Part shown: piece by piece, positions 8,351-17,082 of the stretch | How positions within the stretch are numbered: position 1 is the stretch's first letter | Layout of the letters: the number at the start of each line of letters is the position of its first letter | Assembly: GCA_964580575.1 (NCBI GenBank) | Contig: CAZOLJ010000009.1 | Location: forward strand, 12,758-76,757 | DNA: 64,000 bases | Reading direction: 5' to 3' | Source of the DNA: CAVPDE01 sp964580575 | GTDB taxonomy: Bacteria; Desulfobacterota; DSM-4660; Desulfatiglandales; HGW-15 | Position numbers and translations under genes: made by a program | The notes under the pieces: generated by a model | The model's database searches: none | The model's input: only the letters and a program-made list of their open reading frames with translations | What the model was told of the DNA's origin: nothing

Positions 8351-8437
8351 ACGAGTAAGGAGTAACAAGTGACAAGTGACAAGCAAAAGAAGGCTCGTCA
8401 CTCGTCAGCGGAGCGGACTCGTCACCAGCGAAGCGAA
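8351..8437. repeat. Intergenic word-repeat hairpin, GTGACAAGT family
   Basis: Left arm of tandem GTAACAAGT/GTGACAAGT words and right arm of CTCGTCACTCGTC words with imperfect complementarity. Same family as 28258-28330 and 43383-43456. It happens to be open in the frame of the following ligase and would create a false N-terminal extension. Confidence 0.7.
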
Positions 8438-8455
8438 AAGATTAGGATGCAGCTG

Positions 8456-10375
8456 ATGTATACAGATAAGGGTGATACCTGGCCCAAGGTCCTGAAGCAC
8501 AACTGCGAAAAATACTGCGACACCCGCAGGGCCTTGCGCGAAAAGCACTATGGGATCTGGCAGCCCTCCACATGGAAGGACTATTATCTCCGTGTGAAAT
8601 CACTGGCCCTGGGGTTGATGTCCCTGGGCCTTAAAGCGGGAGACAAGGTTCTTATCGTCGGGGACAATGCGCCGCAATGGTATTACGCCGAATTGGCAAC
8701 CCAAGCCGACCACGGCGTAGCCGTGGGTGCCTATTCGGACCTAACCCCTCGGGAAATTCAATACCTCGCCGAGAATTCGGAGGCCTCCTTCGCGATCGTG
8801 CAAGACCAGGAGCAGGTGGACAAATTGCTTCAAGTCAAGGATGCCCTCCCTCTTCTGAAGAAGGTCCTTTTCTGGAGCTACAAAGGTTTGGCCCACTACA
8901 AGGATCCTGCCCTGATGGGATTCAGGGAGGTAGTGGAACGCGGTGAAGCGCACGAAAAGGAACATCCGGGGCTCTTTGAGCGCAATGTGGAAAGCGGCCA
9001 AGCGGATGATGTCTGTGCCATTGTCTACACGTCAGGAACCAGCGGTGAGGTCCCCAAAGGGGCGGTCCACACCTACAGGACATTGAGGGCGGGCGCGGAA
9101 TATCACCTGTGTCTCGACCCGTGGGTTGAAGATGACAATATCGTGCCCTTCCTTCCACCCGTTTGGATCAACGAGCAGTGGCTTGCATTGGGGTGTCATC
9201 TCCTTTCAGCTTGTGTGCTCAACTTCGCTGAGGGACCTGAAACCCAACAGCGGGACGCGATGGAAATAGGTCCCAGCATTGTATTCCGCGGAGCCCGGCT
9301 TTGGGAGAGTCAGGCCGCAATGGTGAGGGCGAGGATTTCAAACTCCGATCCCATCAAACGGTTTGCCTTTCGGGTGCTCATGCCTGTGGGCCATCAGATG
9401 GCCGAAGTATCGTACAAGAAGCAGAAACCGGGGCTGTTCCTGAGAATGATCTATTGGATGGCCGATGCCACGCTTTTTGAGCCTATAAGACACAGCCTGG
9501 GGCTGCACAAGGCCAGGATTTGTTATACGAGCGGCACCATGCTCAGCGCGGACGCCTTCAAATTCTACTATGCCCTCAATCTCCCTCTCAAGAGCCTCTA
9601 CGGAACCACAGAGGGTGGAGCCCTGAGCGGCGCAAGAAATGACGATATCTGCTCGGAGACGGTTGGCCCTGCACACAAGGGAGCGGAAGTGAGAATAACC
9701 GATGACGGAGAGATCCTTTACAGACAGCCCGGCACTTTTGTCGGGTATTACAAGAATCCGGAGAAGACCTCGGAAGCGCTTAAGGATGGATGGTTCCACA
9801 CCGGGGACAGCGGGTTCCTCAGGGACGACGGGCACATTGTGCTTGCGGGCAGGCTGAAGGATCTTATTCGACTGGCAAACGGAGACACCCTTGGCCCCCA
9901 AGAGATAGAAAGCAGGCTGAGGTTCAGCCCTTATATCAAGGATGCGTGGATACTCGCCCCCCCTGGCGCACGCTACGCGTCGGCCATCATCATCATCGAT
10001 TACGAGAGCGTGGGGAAGTGGGCCGGAGAGAGGAGGGTGCCTTACAGCACTTTCACAGAACTCGCTCAAGGGCAGGAGGTTTACGAATTGATAAAACGGG
10101 ATATCGACAGGGTCAACACCACCTTGTCCCCCGGCTCCAGGATAAGGAAGTACGTCATTCTCCACAGGGAATTCGATCCTGACGAGGGGGAACTCACCAG
10201 GAACAGAAGACTGAGAAGGGCATTTCTGGAAAAACGTTACAGCGAACTCATTGAAGCGATTTATAGGGACAGGACCGAGGTGCCGGTCGAAGCCCGGGTC
10301 GGACACAGCGACGCAGGCAAGGAAACCATCAAGACGACGCTTCGAATCCAGTCTGTTGAAGGAGCTGACGCATGA
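8456..10375 (+). CDS. Long acyl-CoA ligase (AMP-forming), second of three; catalytic lysine position is Arg
   Basis: AMP-binding enzyme of ~639 residues, in the long-chain ligase-like group often interleaved with Liv transporter genes. Motifs: P-loop YTSGTSGEVPKG near residue 192, YGTTEGGAL near 381, WFHTGDSGFLRDDGHIVLAG and GRLKDLIRLANGD. The C-terminal motif, where this group has a catalytic lysine in a pattern like LTxTxK, reads LTRNRRLRR with Arg at that position; the codons are AGA AGA. ATG at 8456 chosen (AGGA eight bases upstream); the open frame extends to a GTG at 8369, but those residues are encoded by an intergenic repeat. The stop overlaps livH as ATGA. Adenylation should be intact; thioester formation may be altered. 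Confidence 0.85.
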   Translation: MYTDKGDTWPKVLKHNCEKYCDTRRALREKHYGIWQPSTWKDYYLRVKSLALGLMSLGLKAGDKVLIVGDNAPQWYYAELATQADHGVAVGAYSDLTPREIQYLAENSEASFAIVQDQEQVDKLLQVKDALPLLKKVLFWSYKGLAHYKDPALMGFREVVERGEAHEKEHPGLFERNVESGQADDVCAIVYTSGTSGEVPKGAVHTYRTLRAGAEYHLCLDPWVEDDNIVPFLPPVWINEQWLALGCHLLSACVLNFAEGPETQQRDAMEIGPSIVFRGARLWESQAAMVRARISNSDPIKRFAFRVLMPVGHQMAEVSYKKQKPGLFLRMIYWMADATLFEPIRHSLGLHKARICYTSGTMLSADAFKFYYALNLPLKSLYGTTEGGALSGARNDDICSETVGPAHKGAEVRITDDGEILYRQPGTFVGYYKNPEKTSEALKDGWFHTGDSGFLRDDGHIVLAGRLKDLIRLANGDTLGPQEIESRLRFSPYIKDAWILAPPGARYASAIIIIDYESVGKWAGERRVPYSTFTELAQGQEVYELIKRDIDRVNTTLSPGSRIRKYVILHREFDPDEGELTRNRRLRRAFLEKRYSELIEAIYRDRTEVPVEARVGHSDAGKETIKTTLRIQSVEGADA

Positions 10376-11259
10376 CCTTCTTTTTGCAACTCGTGGTTAC
10401 CGGCTTGGCCCAGGGCATGGTCTATGCCCTCATCGCCATAGGCTTTGTGATCATTCTCAAATGCTCCGAGGTGTTTAACATTGCCCAGGGACATTTCGTT
10501 CTGATCGGCGGCTATCTCGGCTTCACCTTCTTGGTGACCTTCGGCTTGCCGATATGGGCCGCTCTCGTGATGGCGATCGTGACGGCAATCTTCATGGGCT
10601 TGTTGATCGAACGCCTGATCCTCCGTCCTCTGCTCGGTGAACCGGTGCTTGCCGTGGTCATGGCGACCATAGCCCTCTCCACGATATTGGGAGGGCTGGC
10701 GACCCTGCTTTGGGGCGCGGAATACAAGGCTTACCACGGATTGCTGCCAACCATTAATTTAAAAGTGGGCGCCATATCCGTACCTTCGGAGTCCTTGATC
10801 GGGCTCATCGTCTCGGTGATTTGTGTGGTGATCCTCATGATCGTCTTTCGCTACACCAAGATCGGGTTGGCCATGAGGGCCACAGCCGAGGATTTGCAGG
10901 TGGTTCAGAGTGTCGGCATCAAAGCGACAACCGTCTATGCGGTGTCATGGGTCATCGCGAGTGTGGTCGGGGTCATCGGCGGCATCCTCCTGGGGGGCGT
11001 TTCCGGCGCGAACATGGAACTCGCAAATATCGGCCTCAAGGCGTTCGCCGTGGTGCTGCTGGGCGGGGTGAACTCCATCGGCGGGGCCATTGTAGGCGGA
11101 ATCATACTGGGCATGCTGGAAAACGTCGCTGCCGGTTACCTGGACCCTCTTCTGCCCGGCGGAGCACTGGCTCAGGTCTTCCCCTTTTTTGTCATGATCA
11201 TCGTGCTCATCTTCAGGCCTTATGGGCTCTTTGGCCTGGTCAGGATCGAGAGGGTTTAA
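10372..11259 (+). CDS. livH: Branched-chain-type ABC transporter permease LivH (module 1)
   Basis: Inner-membrane permease of the Liv-type importer. 295 residues with about eight hydrophobic segments. Family signatures: GLAQGMVYALIAIGFVIILK with FNIAQGHFVLIGGYL at the N-terminus, RATAEDLQVVQSVGIKA (coupling loop), and LGGVNSIGGAIVGGIILG near the C-terminus, ending IIVLIFRPYGLFG. The ATG overlaps the ligase 2 stop. livM follows after three bases. Heterodimer with LivM. Confidence 0.93.
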   Translation: MTFFLQLVVTGLAQGMVYALIAIGFVIILKCSEVFNIAQGHFVLIGGYLGFTFLVTFGLPIWAALVMAIVTAIFMGLLIERLILRPLLGEPVLAVVMATIALSTILGGLATLLWGAEYKAYHGLLPTINLKVGAISVPSESLIGLIVSVICVVILMIVFRYTKIGLAMRATAEDLQVVQSVGIKATTVYAVSWVIASVVGVIGGILLGGVSGANMELANIGLKAFAVVLLGGVNSIGGAIVGGIILGMLENVAAGYLDPLLPGGALAQVFPFFVMIIVLIFRPYGLFGLVRIERV

Positions 11260-11262
11260 GCC

Positions 11263-12318
11263 ATGGCTTTGGGCATAGGAACCTTTCAAGAAAATTACGG
11301 CCAGGATATGGCTATCTTCCACTCGAAGCTGCAATGGGGCAGTGTGCTTGCCTTTCTTGTCTTTCTGTTTGCATGCCCCCTCTTTTGCAGCGACAGGATA
11401 CTCACCATACTGACCATGATGGGGATTTCGGTCATCAGCGTTCACGGGCTCAACATCTTGACCGGCTACTGCGGTCAAATCTCCATCGGCCATGCAGGCT
11501 TCATGGCCGTGGGAGGGTACACTTCGGCCATTTTGTGCGCCAAGCTCGGTGTCCCGTTCTGGCTGGCTCTCCCCTGTGGTGCCCTGGCCGCCGGTATCGC
11601 CGGTTTGATCTTCGGCCTCCCTTCCTTAAAGATCAAGGGCTTCTACCTCATCATGGCGACCATTGCCGCTCATTTTATTATCATCTGGGCGGTTATCCAA
11701 CTGCACAGCATTACCGGTGGAGCGGACGGCCTCAGTGTGCCCAGGGCCAAGATAGGAAGCCTTTCGCTGAGCTCCAAGACCAACTATTTCTACCTGGTGA
11801 TGGGGTTGACCTGCCTGGCCACCCTGGTGGCCAAGAATATTGTGCGAACCAAGGCAGGAAGAGCGTTCATCGCGATCCGGGACAATGATCTGGCGGCAGA
11901 GGTCATGGGGGTCAGTCTTTGGAGCTACAAGCTGCAGGCATTCTTTATCGGTTGTGTGTATGCGGGAGTGGCCGGGGCATTGCTCATTCACTACTACAGT
12001 TTCGCCAGCACGGACCAGTTCCCCTTTATGGATTCTGTCTGGTATCTGGGAATGCTGATCGTCGGCGGTATGGGCAGTACCACAGGGGCTGTTTTAGGCG
12101 CCGTGGCCCTCAAGCTGCTGGATGAACTCGTGACCATTGCTGGACCGATCTTGTCCGCTGCGGTTGCGCCGCAGGCAGCGGCGTCCTTGGCCCTCATATC
12201 GCATGGACTCGTTATCATCATTTTTCTTATTTTTGAGCCAAGGGGACTTCATCACCGCTGGGAAATGGTCAAGGCCTACTTCAGGCTTTGGCCTTTCTCC
12301 CACGAAGTGTCAGAATGA
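11263..12318 (+). CDS. livM: Branched-chain-type ABC transporter permease LivM (module 1)
   Basis: Second membrane subunit. 351 residues; family motifs VISVHGLNILTGYCGQISIG and HAGFMAVGGYTSAIL, ITGGADGLSVP, the cytoplasmic loop GRAFIAIRDNDLAAEVMGVS, and the C-terminal VGGMGSTTGAVLGAVALKL with IIFLIFEPRGLHHRW. Normal length. It is followed 74 bp later by its probable substrate-binding protein gene. Confidence 0.93.
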   Translation: MALGIGTFQENYGQDMAIFHSKLQWGSVLAFLVFLFACPLFCSDRILTILTMMGISVISVHGLNILTGYCGQISIGHAGFMAVGGYTSAILCAKLGVPFWLALPCGALAAGIAGLIFGLPSLKIKGFYLIMATIAAHFIIIWAVIQLHSITGGADGLSVPRAKIGSLSLSSKTNYFYLVMGLTCLATLVAKNIVRTKAGRAFIAIRDNDLAAEVMGVSLWSYKLQAFFIGCVYAGVAGALLIHYYSFASTDQFPFMDSVWYLGMLIVGGMGSTTGAVLGAVALKLLDELVTIAGPILSAAVAPQAAASLALISHGLVIIIFLIFEPRGLHHRWEMVKAYFRLWPFSHEVSE

Positions 12319-12392
12319 AAGGGGGTGATCCCGTTTCATAACATGTGTTTGGAGGATTCGAACGAAACCATGAAAGGAAAAGGAGGGAAGAG

Positions 12393-13637
12393 ATGGGTAG
12401 AATCAAAGTGGCTGCAATAGCGTCATTGGCGATGGTGATCGTGTTGTTGGGAGGTTCAACCCTGTATGCGAAAACCCTGTACGTGGGAGGCACCCAGTCC
12501 CTGACCGGGCCTTTTGCCGAAGACTCGGCGGCAGTGCTGGCGGCCTTCGAGGACTATGTCAAGTACGTGAACACGACTCAGAAGCTGGCTCCCTGGAGAA
12601 CGGAGAAACTGCCCGAAGACATCACCCTGGAGGTGCTGTGGCGCGATGACGAACTCAAGCCGGCCAAGGCGTTGCCGATCTACGAGGAGCTCAAGGGCAA
12701 GGGAATGCTGGTGGCCAGGATATCGGGATCTCCCATTGCGCTCGCCCTCAAAGACAGGATGTGGGAGGACGGCATGGGAGCCACGAGCATGGCCACAGGA
12801 CCCTACTACTTGTCCCCGCCCCAAAGCTGTTTCACCTATTACCCCATTTACACTGATTGCATGGGCGCCATCGCGGATTGGTTTAAGGGGAACTGGAAGG
12901 AAACGAGAAAGCCCAAGGTGGCCTACCTCACTGCGGACAACGCCATGGGCAAGTCCATTGAAATCCCTGAGATGCAGGCCTATCTGGAGAAGATCGGATA
13001 TGAGTTCATAGGCACTCAGTACGTGCCTCTTGTGCCGACCTCGCCGCCCACCACCCAACTGACGTGGCTCAAGGAAAAAGGAACGGATCTTGCTCTGGGC
13101 GTTATGATCAACCCGGGCTCACAGCCGACCGTAAAGGAGATGGTCAGGCTGGGCATGGGTCCCTTTCAGCCTTACAAGATGACCTTCGGCGTTGCCTCGC
13201 CCGGGCATGCGGTCGTATTCGCTGATGCGATGAAAGAACTGGGCGACGGGTATGTGTGCGCCGGCAGCTTCCCCTCGTGGGACGATCCTGCGCCCGGCGT
13301 GAAGTTCATGATCGAAGCACAGAAATTGAATCACCCCAACAAGTTCGTCACCCACATCATGTACCAGGGTGGGTTCCTCGAAGCCATGATCCAGGTTGAA
13401 GCCTTGCGGCTGGCCATGGAAAAGGTTCCTGTTGACAAGCTGACGCCCAAGGCTGTGCTGGAGAATGGCTTTTACAGGATCAAGAACCTTGAAACAGGCG
13501 GCATCAGCAGCACCCCTCTGACCTACGGCCCGGGAGACATCGAGGGAGTGGATGAAATCCGGATCGACCAGGTGCAGAAGGGTAAGGTGGTCAAGGTCGG
13601 ATCGACCCCGCTGCGCCACATTTACACGAAGAAATAA
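12393..13637 (+). CDS. Periplasmic substrate-binding protein of Liv/HAAT ABC importer (module 1)
   Basis: Type I periplasmic binding protein, about 414 residues from the ATG with AGGAGG six bases upstream. N-terminal signal peptide MGRIKVAAIASLAMVIVLLG with a cleavage site near LYA-KT. The mature start LYVGGTQSLTGPFAEDSAAV is the canonical LivJ-like ligand loop (S-L-T-G-P). Later features: RDDELKPAKALPIYEEL and KPKVAYLTADNAMGKS. The ligand is probably a small carboxylate or amino-acid-like compound; members near ligases often bind aromatic or fatty acids, which is only an inference here. An upstream in-frame ATG/GTG extension to 12345 lacks signal-peptide character. Confidence 0.9.
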   Translation: MGRIKVAAIASLAMVIVLLGGSTLYAKTLYVGGTQSLTGPFAEDSAAVLAAFEDYVKYVNTTQKLAPWRTEKLPEDITLEVLWRDDELKPAKALPIYEELKGKGMLVARISGSPIALALKDRMWEDGMGATSMATGPYYLSPPQSCFTYYPIYTDCMGAIADWFKGNWKETRKPKVAYLTADNAMGKSIEIPEMQAYLEKIGYEFIGTQYVPLVPTSPPTTQLTWLKEKGTDLALGVMINPGSQPTVKEMVRLGMGPFQPYKMTFGVASPGHAVVFADAMKELGDGYVCAGSFPSWDDPAPGVKFMIEAQKLNHPNKFVTHIMYQGGFLEAMIQVEALRLAMEKVPVDKLTPKAVLENGFYRIKNLETGGISSTPLTYGPGDIEGVDEIRIDQVQKGKVVKVGSTPLRHIYTKK

Positions 13638-13647
13638 GCACCGCGAT

Positions 13648-13693
13648 AAATCCCCCGTTGCCCCCCTTTAGAAAAGGGGGGTGGGGGGGATTT
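13648..13693. terminator. GC-rich hairpin repeat between binding protein 1 and DUF169
   Basis: AAATCCCCC, a short spacer, CCCCCCTTT, a 3-4 nt loop, then the complementary AAAGGGGGG and GGGGGATTT. A very stable interrupted hairpin, of a kind scattered through many environmental bacterial genomes. It has no T-run, so it may act as an mRNA-stabilising or attenuating structure and not as a classical terminator. Confidence 0.55.
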
Positions 13694-13745
13694 GACAGCG
13701 CCGTCTGATCGTAGAACGAGAAACCGTTAAGGAGCCGGCCTTCCC

Positions 13746-14498
13746 ATGAGTCTCAGCAAAGAAGATCTCGCCATTCTGGACAAGTTCGCCTTTGACGTGC
13801 CGCCTGTTGGCGTTAAGTTTCTCACCAGACGGCAGGCGAACATGGAAAGACTGAATGAAAAGATGGCCCTCTGTGAGATGCTCAAGAAGGCCCAGCAGGG
13901 GAATAGCTTCTTTGCAGATGCGGAAAACCACGTGTGCGAGGCGGGCTCGTATGTCTTGGGGCACACTGATTCGCCCCAGCCTTTTGTGAGCGGCGAATTC
14001 GGGGCAGGGCTGCGGATTTTTGAGGAGCCACGCTCTGCAAGCCGTCTTTACCTTCACATCCCTAAACTGGGAAGAGGGGTTGTCCACGGTGTCGCCTTCT
14101 CCCCTTTGGGCAGGCTTTCCTTTGACCCGGATCTGTTGATCATCCTAGCGAACACCGACCAGACCGAAATCCTGCTCCGCGCCATGACCTACAGGACAGG
14201 GGAGATGTGGGAGAGCAAGTTCACAGCAGCCATAGGGTGTGCGTGGACCTACATCTACCCCTACCTGACCGGGAAGCTTAATTACAGCTTGACAGGTCTG
14301 GGTCATGGCATGAAGCGCAGAAGACTTTTTCCCGAAGGCCGGCAAATCATTTCCATTCCTTTTGACCTCCTGCCTTCCATCCTGAAGACCTTGCACGAGA
14401 TGCCATGGGTTTTACCTGCCTATCAACCGGACGGAATGGAGTTTGTCGGAAGACTGCTTTCGGAGTTGGGCGTCAGCGCGTCCAAGAAGGCTAAGTAA
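13746..14498 (+). CDS. DUF169-family protein
   Basis: 250 residues, cytoplasmic (no signal peptide or membrane segment). Begins MSLSKEDLAILDKFAFDVPPVGVKF and contains ALCEMLKKAQQGNSFFADAENHVCEAGSYVLG, whose conserved Cys pattern and PPVGVKF start mark DUF169. A central VVHGVAFSPLGRLSFDPDLLI and a C-terminal PAYQPDGMEFVGRLLSELG follow. The biochemical role of DUF169 is unknown to me. It lies between the two substrate-binding protein genes of the tandem Liv modules, so it is probably co-expressed with transport. ATG at 13746 follows a weak AAGGAGC site. Confidence 0.85.
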   Translation: MSLSKEDLAILDKFAFDVPPVGVKFLTRRQANMERLNEKMALCEMLKKAQQGNSFFADAENHVCEAGSYVLGHTDSPQPFVSGEFGAGLRIFEEPRSASRLYLHIPKLGRGVVHGVAFSPLGRLSFDPDLLIILANTDQTEILLRAMTYRTGEMWESKFTAAIGCAWTYIYPYLTGKLNYSLTGLGHGMKRRRLFPEGRQIISIPFDLLPSILKTLHEMPWVLPAYQPDGMEFVGRLLSELGVSASKKAK

Positions 14499-14599
14499 CC
14501 GGCGAGGGGAAGGAGGGTAAAATCTTGAAGCGTGAATTGAGAAAGGGGGCCGTGGAGGCGGTGGAAAAACCTTGAAAAAAAGGAAAATTTACATTGGGG

Positions 14600-14628
14600 T
14601 TGCTTTTATCGGGAAGTTTCAATAGAAT
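14600..14628 (+). promoter_or_regulatory. Weak candidate promoter for the second Liv module
   Basis: TTGCTT (14600-14605), 17-bp spacer, TAGAAT (14623-14628), about 65 nt before the second binding-protein ATG, in the 197-bp gap after DUF169. The -35 is poor, so this is tentative. Confidence 0.3.
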
Positions 14629-14695
14629 CCGGTCCAACTTATACACACAACCGGGCGACTTCCATGGAAGAAGCCAAAGAAAAAGGAGGAGAGGC

Positions 14696-15961
14696 ATGAA
14701 AAGGCGATTGGCGGTATTGGGTCTGGTCCTGGGTTTTGTGTTCTCCTTTTCCGCGTACGCAGCGGATCCCATTGTCATCGGTGTGCCGACATCCTTACAA
14801 TTTGTGGAAGGCAAGGAAGGTCTTGCCGTTGTTGAAATGGCGGTTGCCGACATCAACGCCAAGGGAGGGGTGAAGGTCGGATCGGAAAAGAGAATGTTCA
14901 AGGTGGAATCCATTGACATTCGTGACGCAGCTCCGGGCGTGCCCGTTCCCGAGGCTCTCATGGGAATTGAGAAGCTGATCTTGGAAAAGAAACCGGCGGC
15001 CCTCCTGATCGGACCGTTCCGGTCGGAAGCCCTGCTCGCAGCCATGGATATTCTGGCCAAGTACAAGGTCCCCATGATCGGAACGATCGCCATGACGCCC
15101 GCTTCAGAGGAAAAAGTCAAAAAAGAGCCTGACAAGTACAAGTATGTTTTCAGAAGCTGCCTGAATGCCAAGTACCTGGTCACCTACCTCGTGGGAATCA
15201 TGTCTTTTGTGAACAAGGAGTTTGGGTTCAACAAGGTCTATATTATGCACCAGGATGTAGCTTGGGCCAGGGCTACGGCAGAAGGAATGGTGAAGAACTA
15301 TTTCGAGAAGAGCGGGTGGACCGTGGTCGGCCAGGAGAGCTACCCCACAGGAGCTTCGGATTTCTCATCAGCGCTCATGAAGACCCGCAGCGGCGGTGCC
15401 CAGGTGATCCTCCCCATTTTCGACATGCCCCAGAGCGGCACCCTGGTTAAGCAGTGGAAATCCATGAAGGCCCCTGCTCTGATGGCCGGATTCATTTCTC
15501 CGCTTGCTGGTCCGGGAGCCTGGCAGACTTTTGAGAAGAAGATCGGTGGTGCCATCAACTGCAATTTCGAGCTAGGCAGCGCTATCGCATCCAAGAAGGT
15601 CCCTCCGTCCGTGGAATTTCTCAAGGCCTACGAGAAGAAATACGGCAAACCTATGGAAGCCGGCCATGGCCCCGGACCAACCTATGAATCAGTTTACATT
15701 TTGAAAGAAGCCATCGAAAGAGCCGGCAGTCTTGATCCGGATGCGCTGGTTGCGGAAATCAAGAAAACAGACCGAACGGGGGTCATGGGGCGCATCAAGT
15801 TCGACGATGGGCATCAGGCCATCTTCGGCATGGATCCCAAAGAATCTGCAGTGGCGTGCGTTTTTCAGTGGAACGAAAAGGGAGAGAGGGTCAATGTTTT
15901 CCCCGAATCCATTGCGGATACAAAGATCCAGCTTCCTGCAGGCTTGAAGTCAGCGAAGTAA
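14696..15961 (+). CDS. Periplasmic substrate-binding protein of Liv/HAAT ABC importer (module 2)
   Basis: About 421 residues from an ATG preceded by AAGGAGGAGAGG. Signal peptide MKRRLAVLGLVLGFVFSFSA ending AYA-AD. Mature start DPIVIGVPTSLQFVEGKEGL; unlike module 1 the ligand loop lacks SLTGP. Further motifs: AVADINAKGGV, LLIGPFRSEALLAAMDILA, VMGRIKFDDGHQAIFG. Typical LivJ-like fold. The two binding proteins are clearly divergent, suggesting different ligands for the two modules. Followed by a word-repeat hairpin and livH2. Confidence 0.9.
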   Translation: MKRRLAVLGLVLGFVFSFSAYAADPIVIGVPTSLQFVEGKEGLAVVEMAVADINAKGGVKVGSEKRMFKVESIDIRDAAPGVPVPEALMGIEKLILEKKPAALLIGPFRSEALLAAMDILAKYKVPMIGTIAMTPASEEKVKKEPDKYKYVFRSCLNAKYLVTYLVGIMSFVNKEFGFNKVYIMHQDVAWARATAEGMVKNYFEKSGWTVVGQESYPTGASDFSSALMKTRSGGAQVILPIFDMPQSGTLVKQWKSMKAPALMAGFISPLAGPGAWQTFEKKIGGAINCNFELGSAIASKKVPPSVEFLKAYEKKYGKPMEAGHGPGPTYESVYILKEAIERAGSLDPDALVAEIKKTDRTGVMGRIKFDDGHQAIFGMDPKESAVACVFQWNEKGERVNVFPESIADTKIQLPAGLKSAK

Positions 15962-15966
15962 CCAAG

Positions 15967-16063
15967 CAGGGACAAAGGGACAAAGGCAGTAGAGGCACAA
16001 AGAGAGAAAGAGATATAATACTTTTTCCGCTCTGTGCCTTTGCAACTTTGTGCCTTTGTCCCT
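15967..16063. repeat. Intergenic word-repeat hairpin, GGGACAAAGG/CACAAAG family
   Basis: Left arm 15967-16002 built of GGGACAAAG and GGCACAAAG words; right arm 16030-16063 of CTTTGTGCC and CTTTGTCCCT words. The arms are complementary with gaps and a ~27-nt AT-rich loop. Related copies: 49767-49840, 54403-54476, 61417-61499, and a partial at 32040-32080. Confidence 0.8.
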
Positions 16064-16140
16064 GAAGTTGTCTGCTTCACGCGGCAGCAGTTGACAAGGT
16101 TGCTCAGGTCTCGGGCTAAACCTATAGAGGAAGGTAAGGC

Positions 16141-17013
16141 GTGTTCTTAGGGACGATTGTTTACGCCGTTATCAACAGCGTCATCCTGATCCTGATGTCC
16201 ATCGGGTTCAACCTGACCTTCGGCATCAGCGGGGTGTCCAATTTCGCCTATGGGGCCCTGTACATCCTTGCCGCCTTCGTGACGTGGATGCTCTTGTATC
16301 TCGTGGGCATCCCATATCTGGTCTCCGCACTCCTCTCCATCGTCTTCACCGCTTTCCTCGGTGCGCTCATGTACCGCTTCATTCTGATGCGTGTGCGCGG
16401 CCAAGCCCTGTCCGAGGTGATTGCCACCTTCGGGATCGGATTGGCTATTCTGGAATTTTTCCGGTACCTGGGCTTCGTCGGAGTAGAGTATGCCCTGCCC
16501 GTGTTTATCGACGAGAGCTTCCTGATCGGTGACGTTTACGTGGATATGCAGAGGATATTGATCGTCATCGCGGCCGCGGTCCTGGTCTTCCTGCTTTGGT
16601 TTTTTGTCCATCACACCTCCCTGGGGCTGGCTTTCAGGGGGATTGCCCAGGACGAGCGGACCGCTCTCACCTTTGGCATGGACTCGGACTGGATCGCCAC
16701 GCTGAGCGTGTCTTTCGGGGCGGGGCTTGCGGCCATTGCCGCAACGATCATCATCCCCCTGGGAACCATCTCGGTGAGCCAGGGCTATGATGTGCTGATC
16801 AATGCCCTGGCGGTCTCCATTATCGGGGGGCTGGGCAGCACAGGAGGCGTGATCGTGGCCAGCCTTGTAGTGGGCTTTGCCCAGCGCTTTACGGACACCT
16901 ACATCGGATCCCACTGGACCATGATCGTGAGCCTGATCGCTATCCTGATCGTGCTCGTGATCAAGCCGTCAGGACTATACGGGAAACAGAAGGAGTTGGA
17001 AGAAAGAATCTAA
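16141..17013 (+). CDS. livH: Branched-chain-type ABC transporter permease LivH (module 2)
   Basis: 290-residue inner-membrane permease. Starts with GTG preceded by GAGGAAGG. Family motifs: VYAVINSVILILMSIGFNL followed by FGISGVSNFAYGALYILAAF, FRGIAQDERTALTFGMD (cytoplasmic loop), IIGGLGSTGGVIVASLVVG, and the end LVIKPSGLYGKQ. Forms the channel with LivM2. Separated from livM2 by a 69-bp gap with a C-rich/G-rich hairpin. Confidence 0.92.
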   Translation: MFLGTIVYAVINSVILILMSIGFNLTFGISGVSNFAYGALYILAAFVTWMLLYLVGIPYLVSALLSIVFTAFLGALMYRFILMRVRGQALSEVIATFGIGLAILEFFRYLGFVGVEYALPVFIDESFLIGDVYVDMQRILIVIAAAVLVFLLWFFVHHTSLGLAFRGIAQDERTALTFGMDSDWIATLSVSFGAGLAAIAATIIIPLGTISVSQGYDVLINALAVSIIGGLGSTGGVIVASLVVGFAQRFTDTYIGSHWTMIVSLIAILIVLVIKPSGLYGKQKELEERI

Positions 17014-17020
17014 CGTTGTG

Positions 17021-17074
17021 CTTCCCCCTCCCCTTACCCCTCGCCAGGGGAGGGGCAGGGTAGGTGGGGGTGAA
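17021..17074. repeat. C-rich/G-rich intergenic hairpin
   Basis: CTTCCCCCTCCCC on the left and GGTGGGGGTGAAG with GGGGAGGGG on the right form an imperfect stem between livH2 and livM2. The right edge overlaps the region just upstream of the livM2 ribosome site GAAGGAG, so folding could modulate livM2 translation. Confidence 0.6.
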
Positions 17075-17082
17075 GGAGTCAA

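Noticed and set aside
8369..8455. N-terminal extension of ligase 2 to a GTG at 8369
   Set aside because: The extra codons are encoded by a GTGACAAGT-family repeat, and a later ATG has better ribosome-site spacing and a natural N-terminus.
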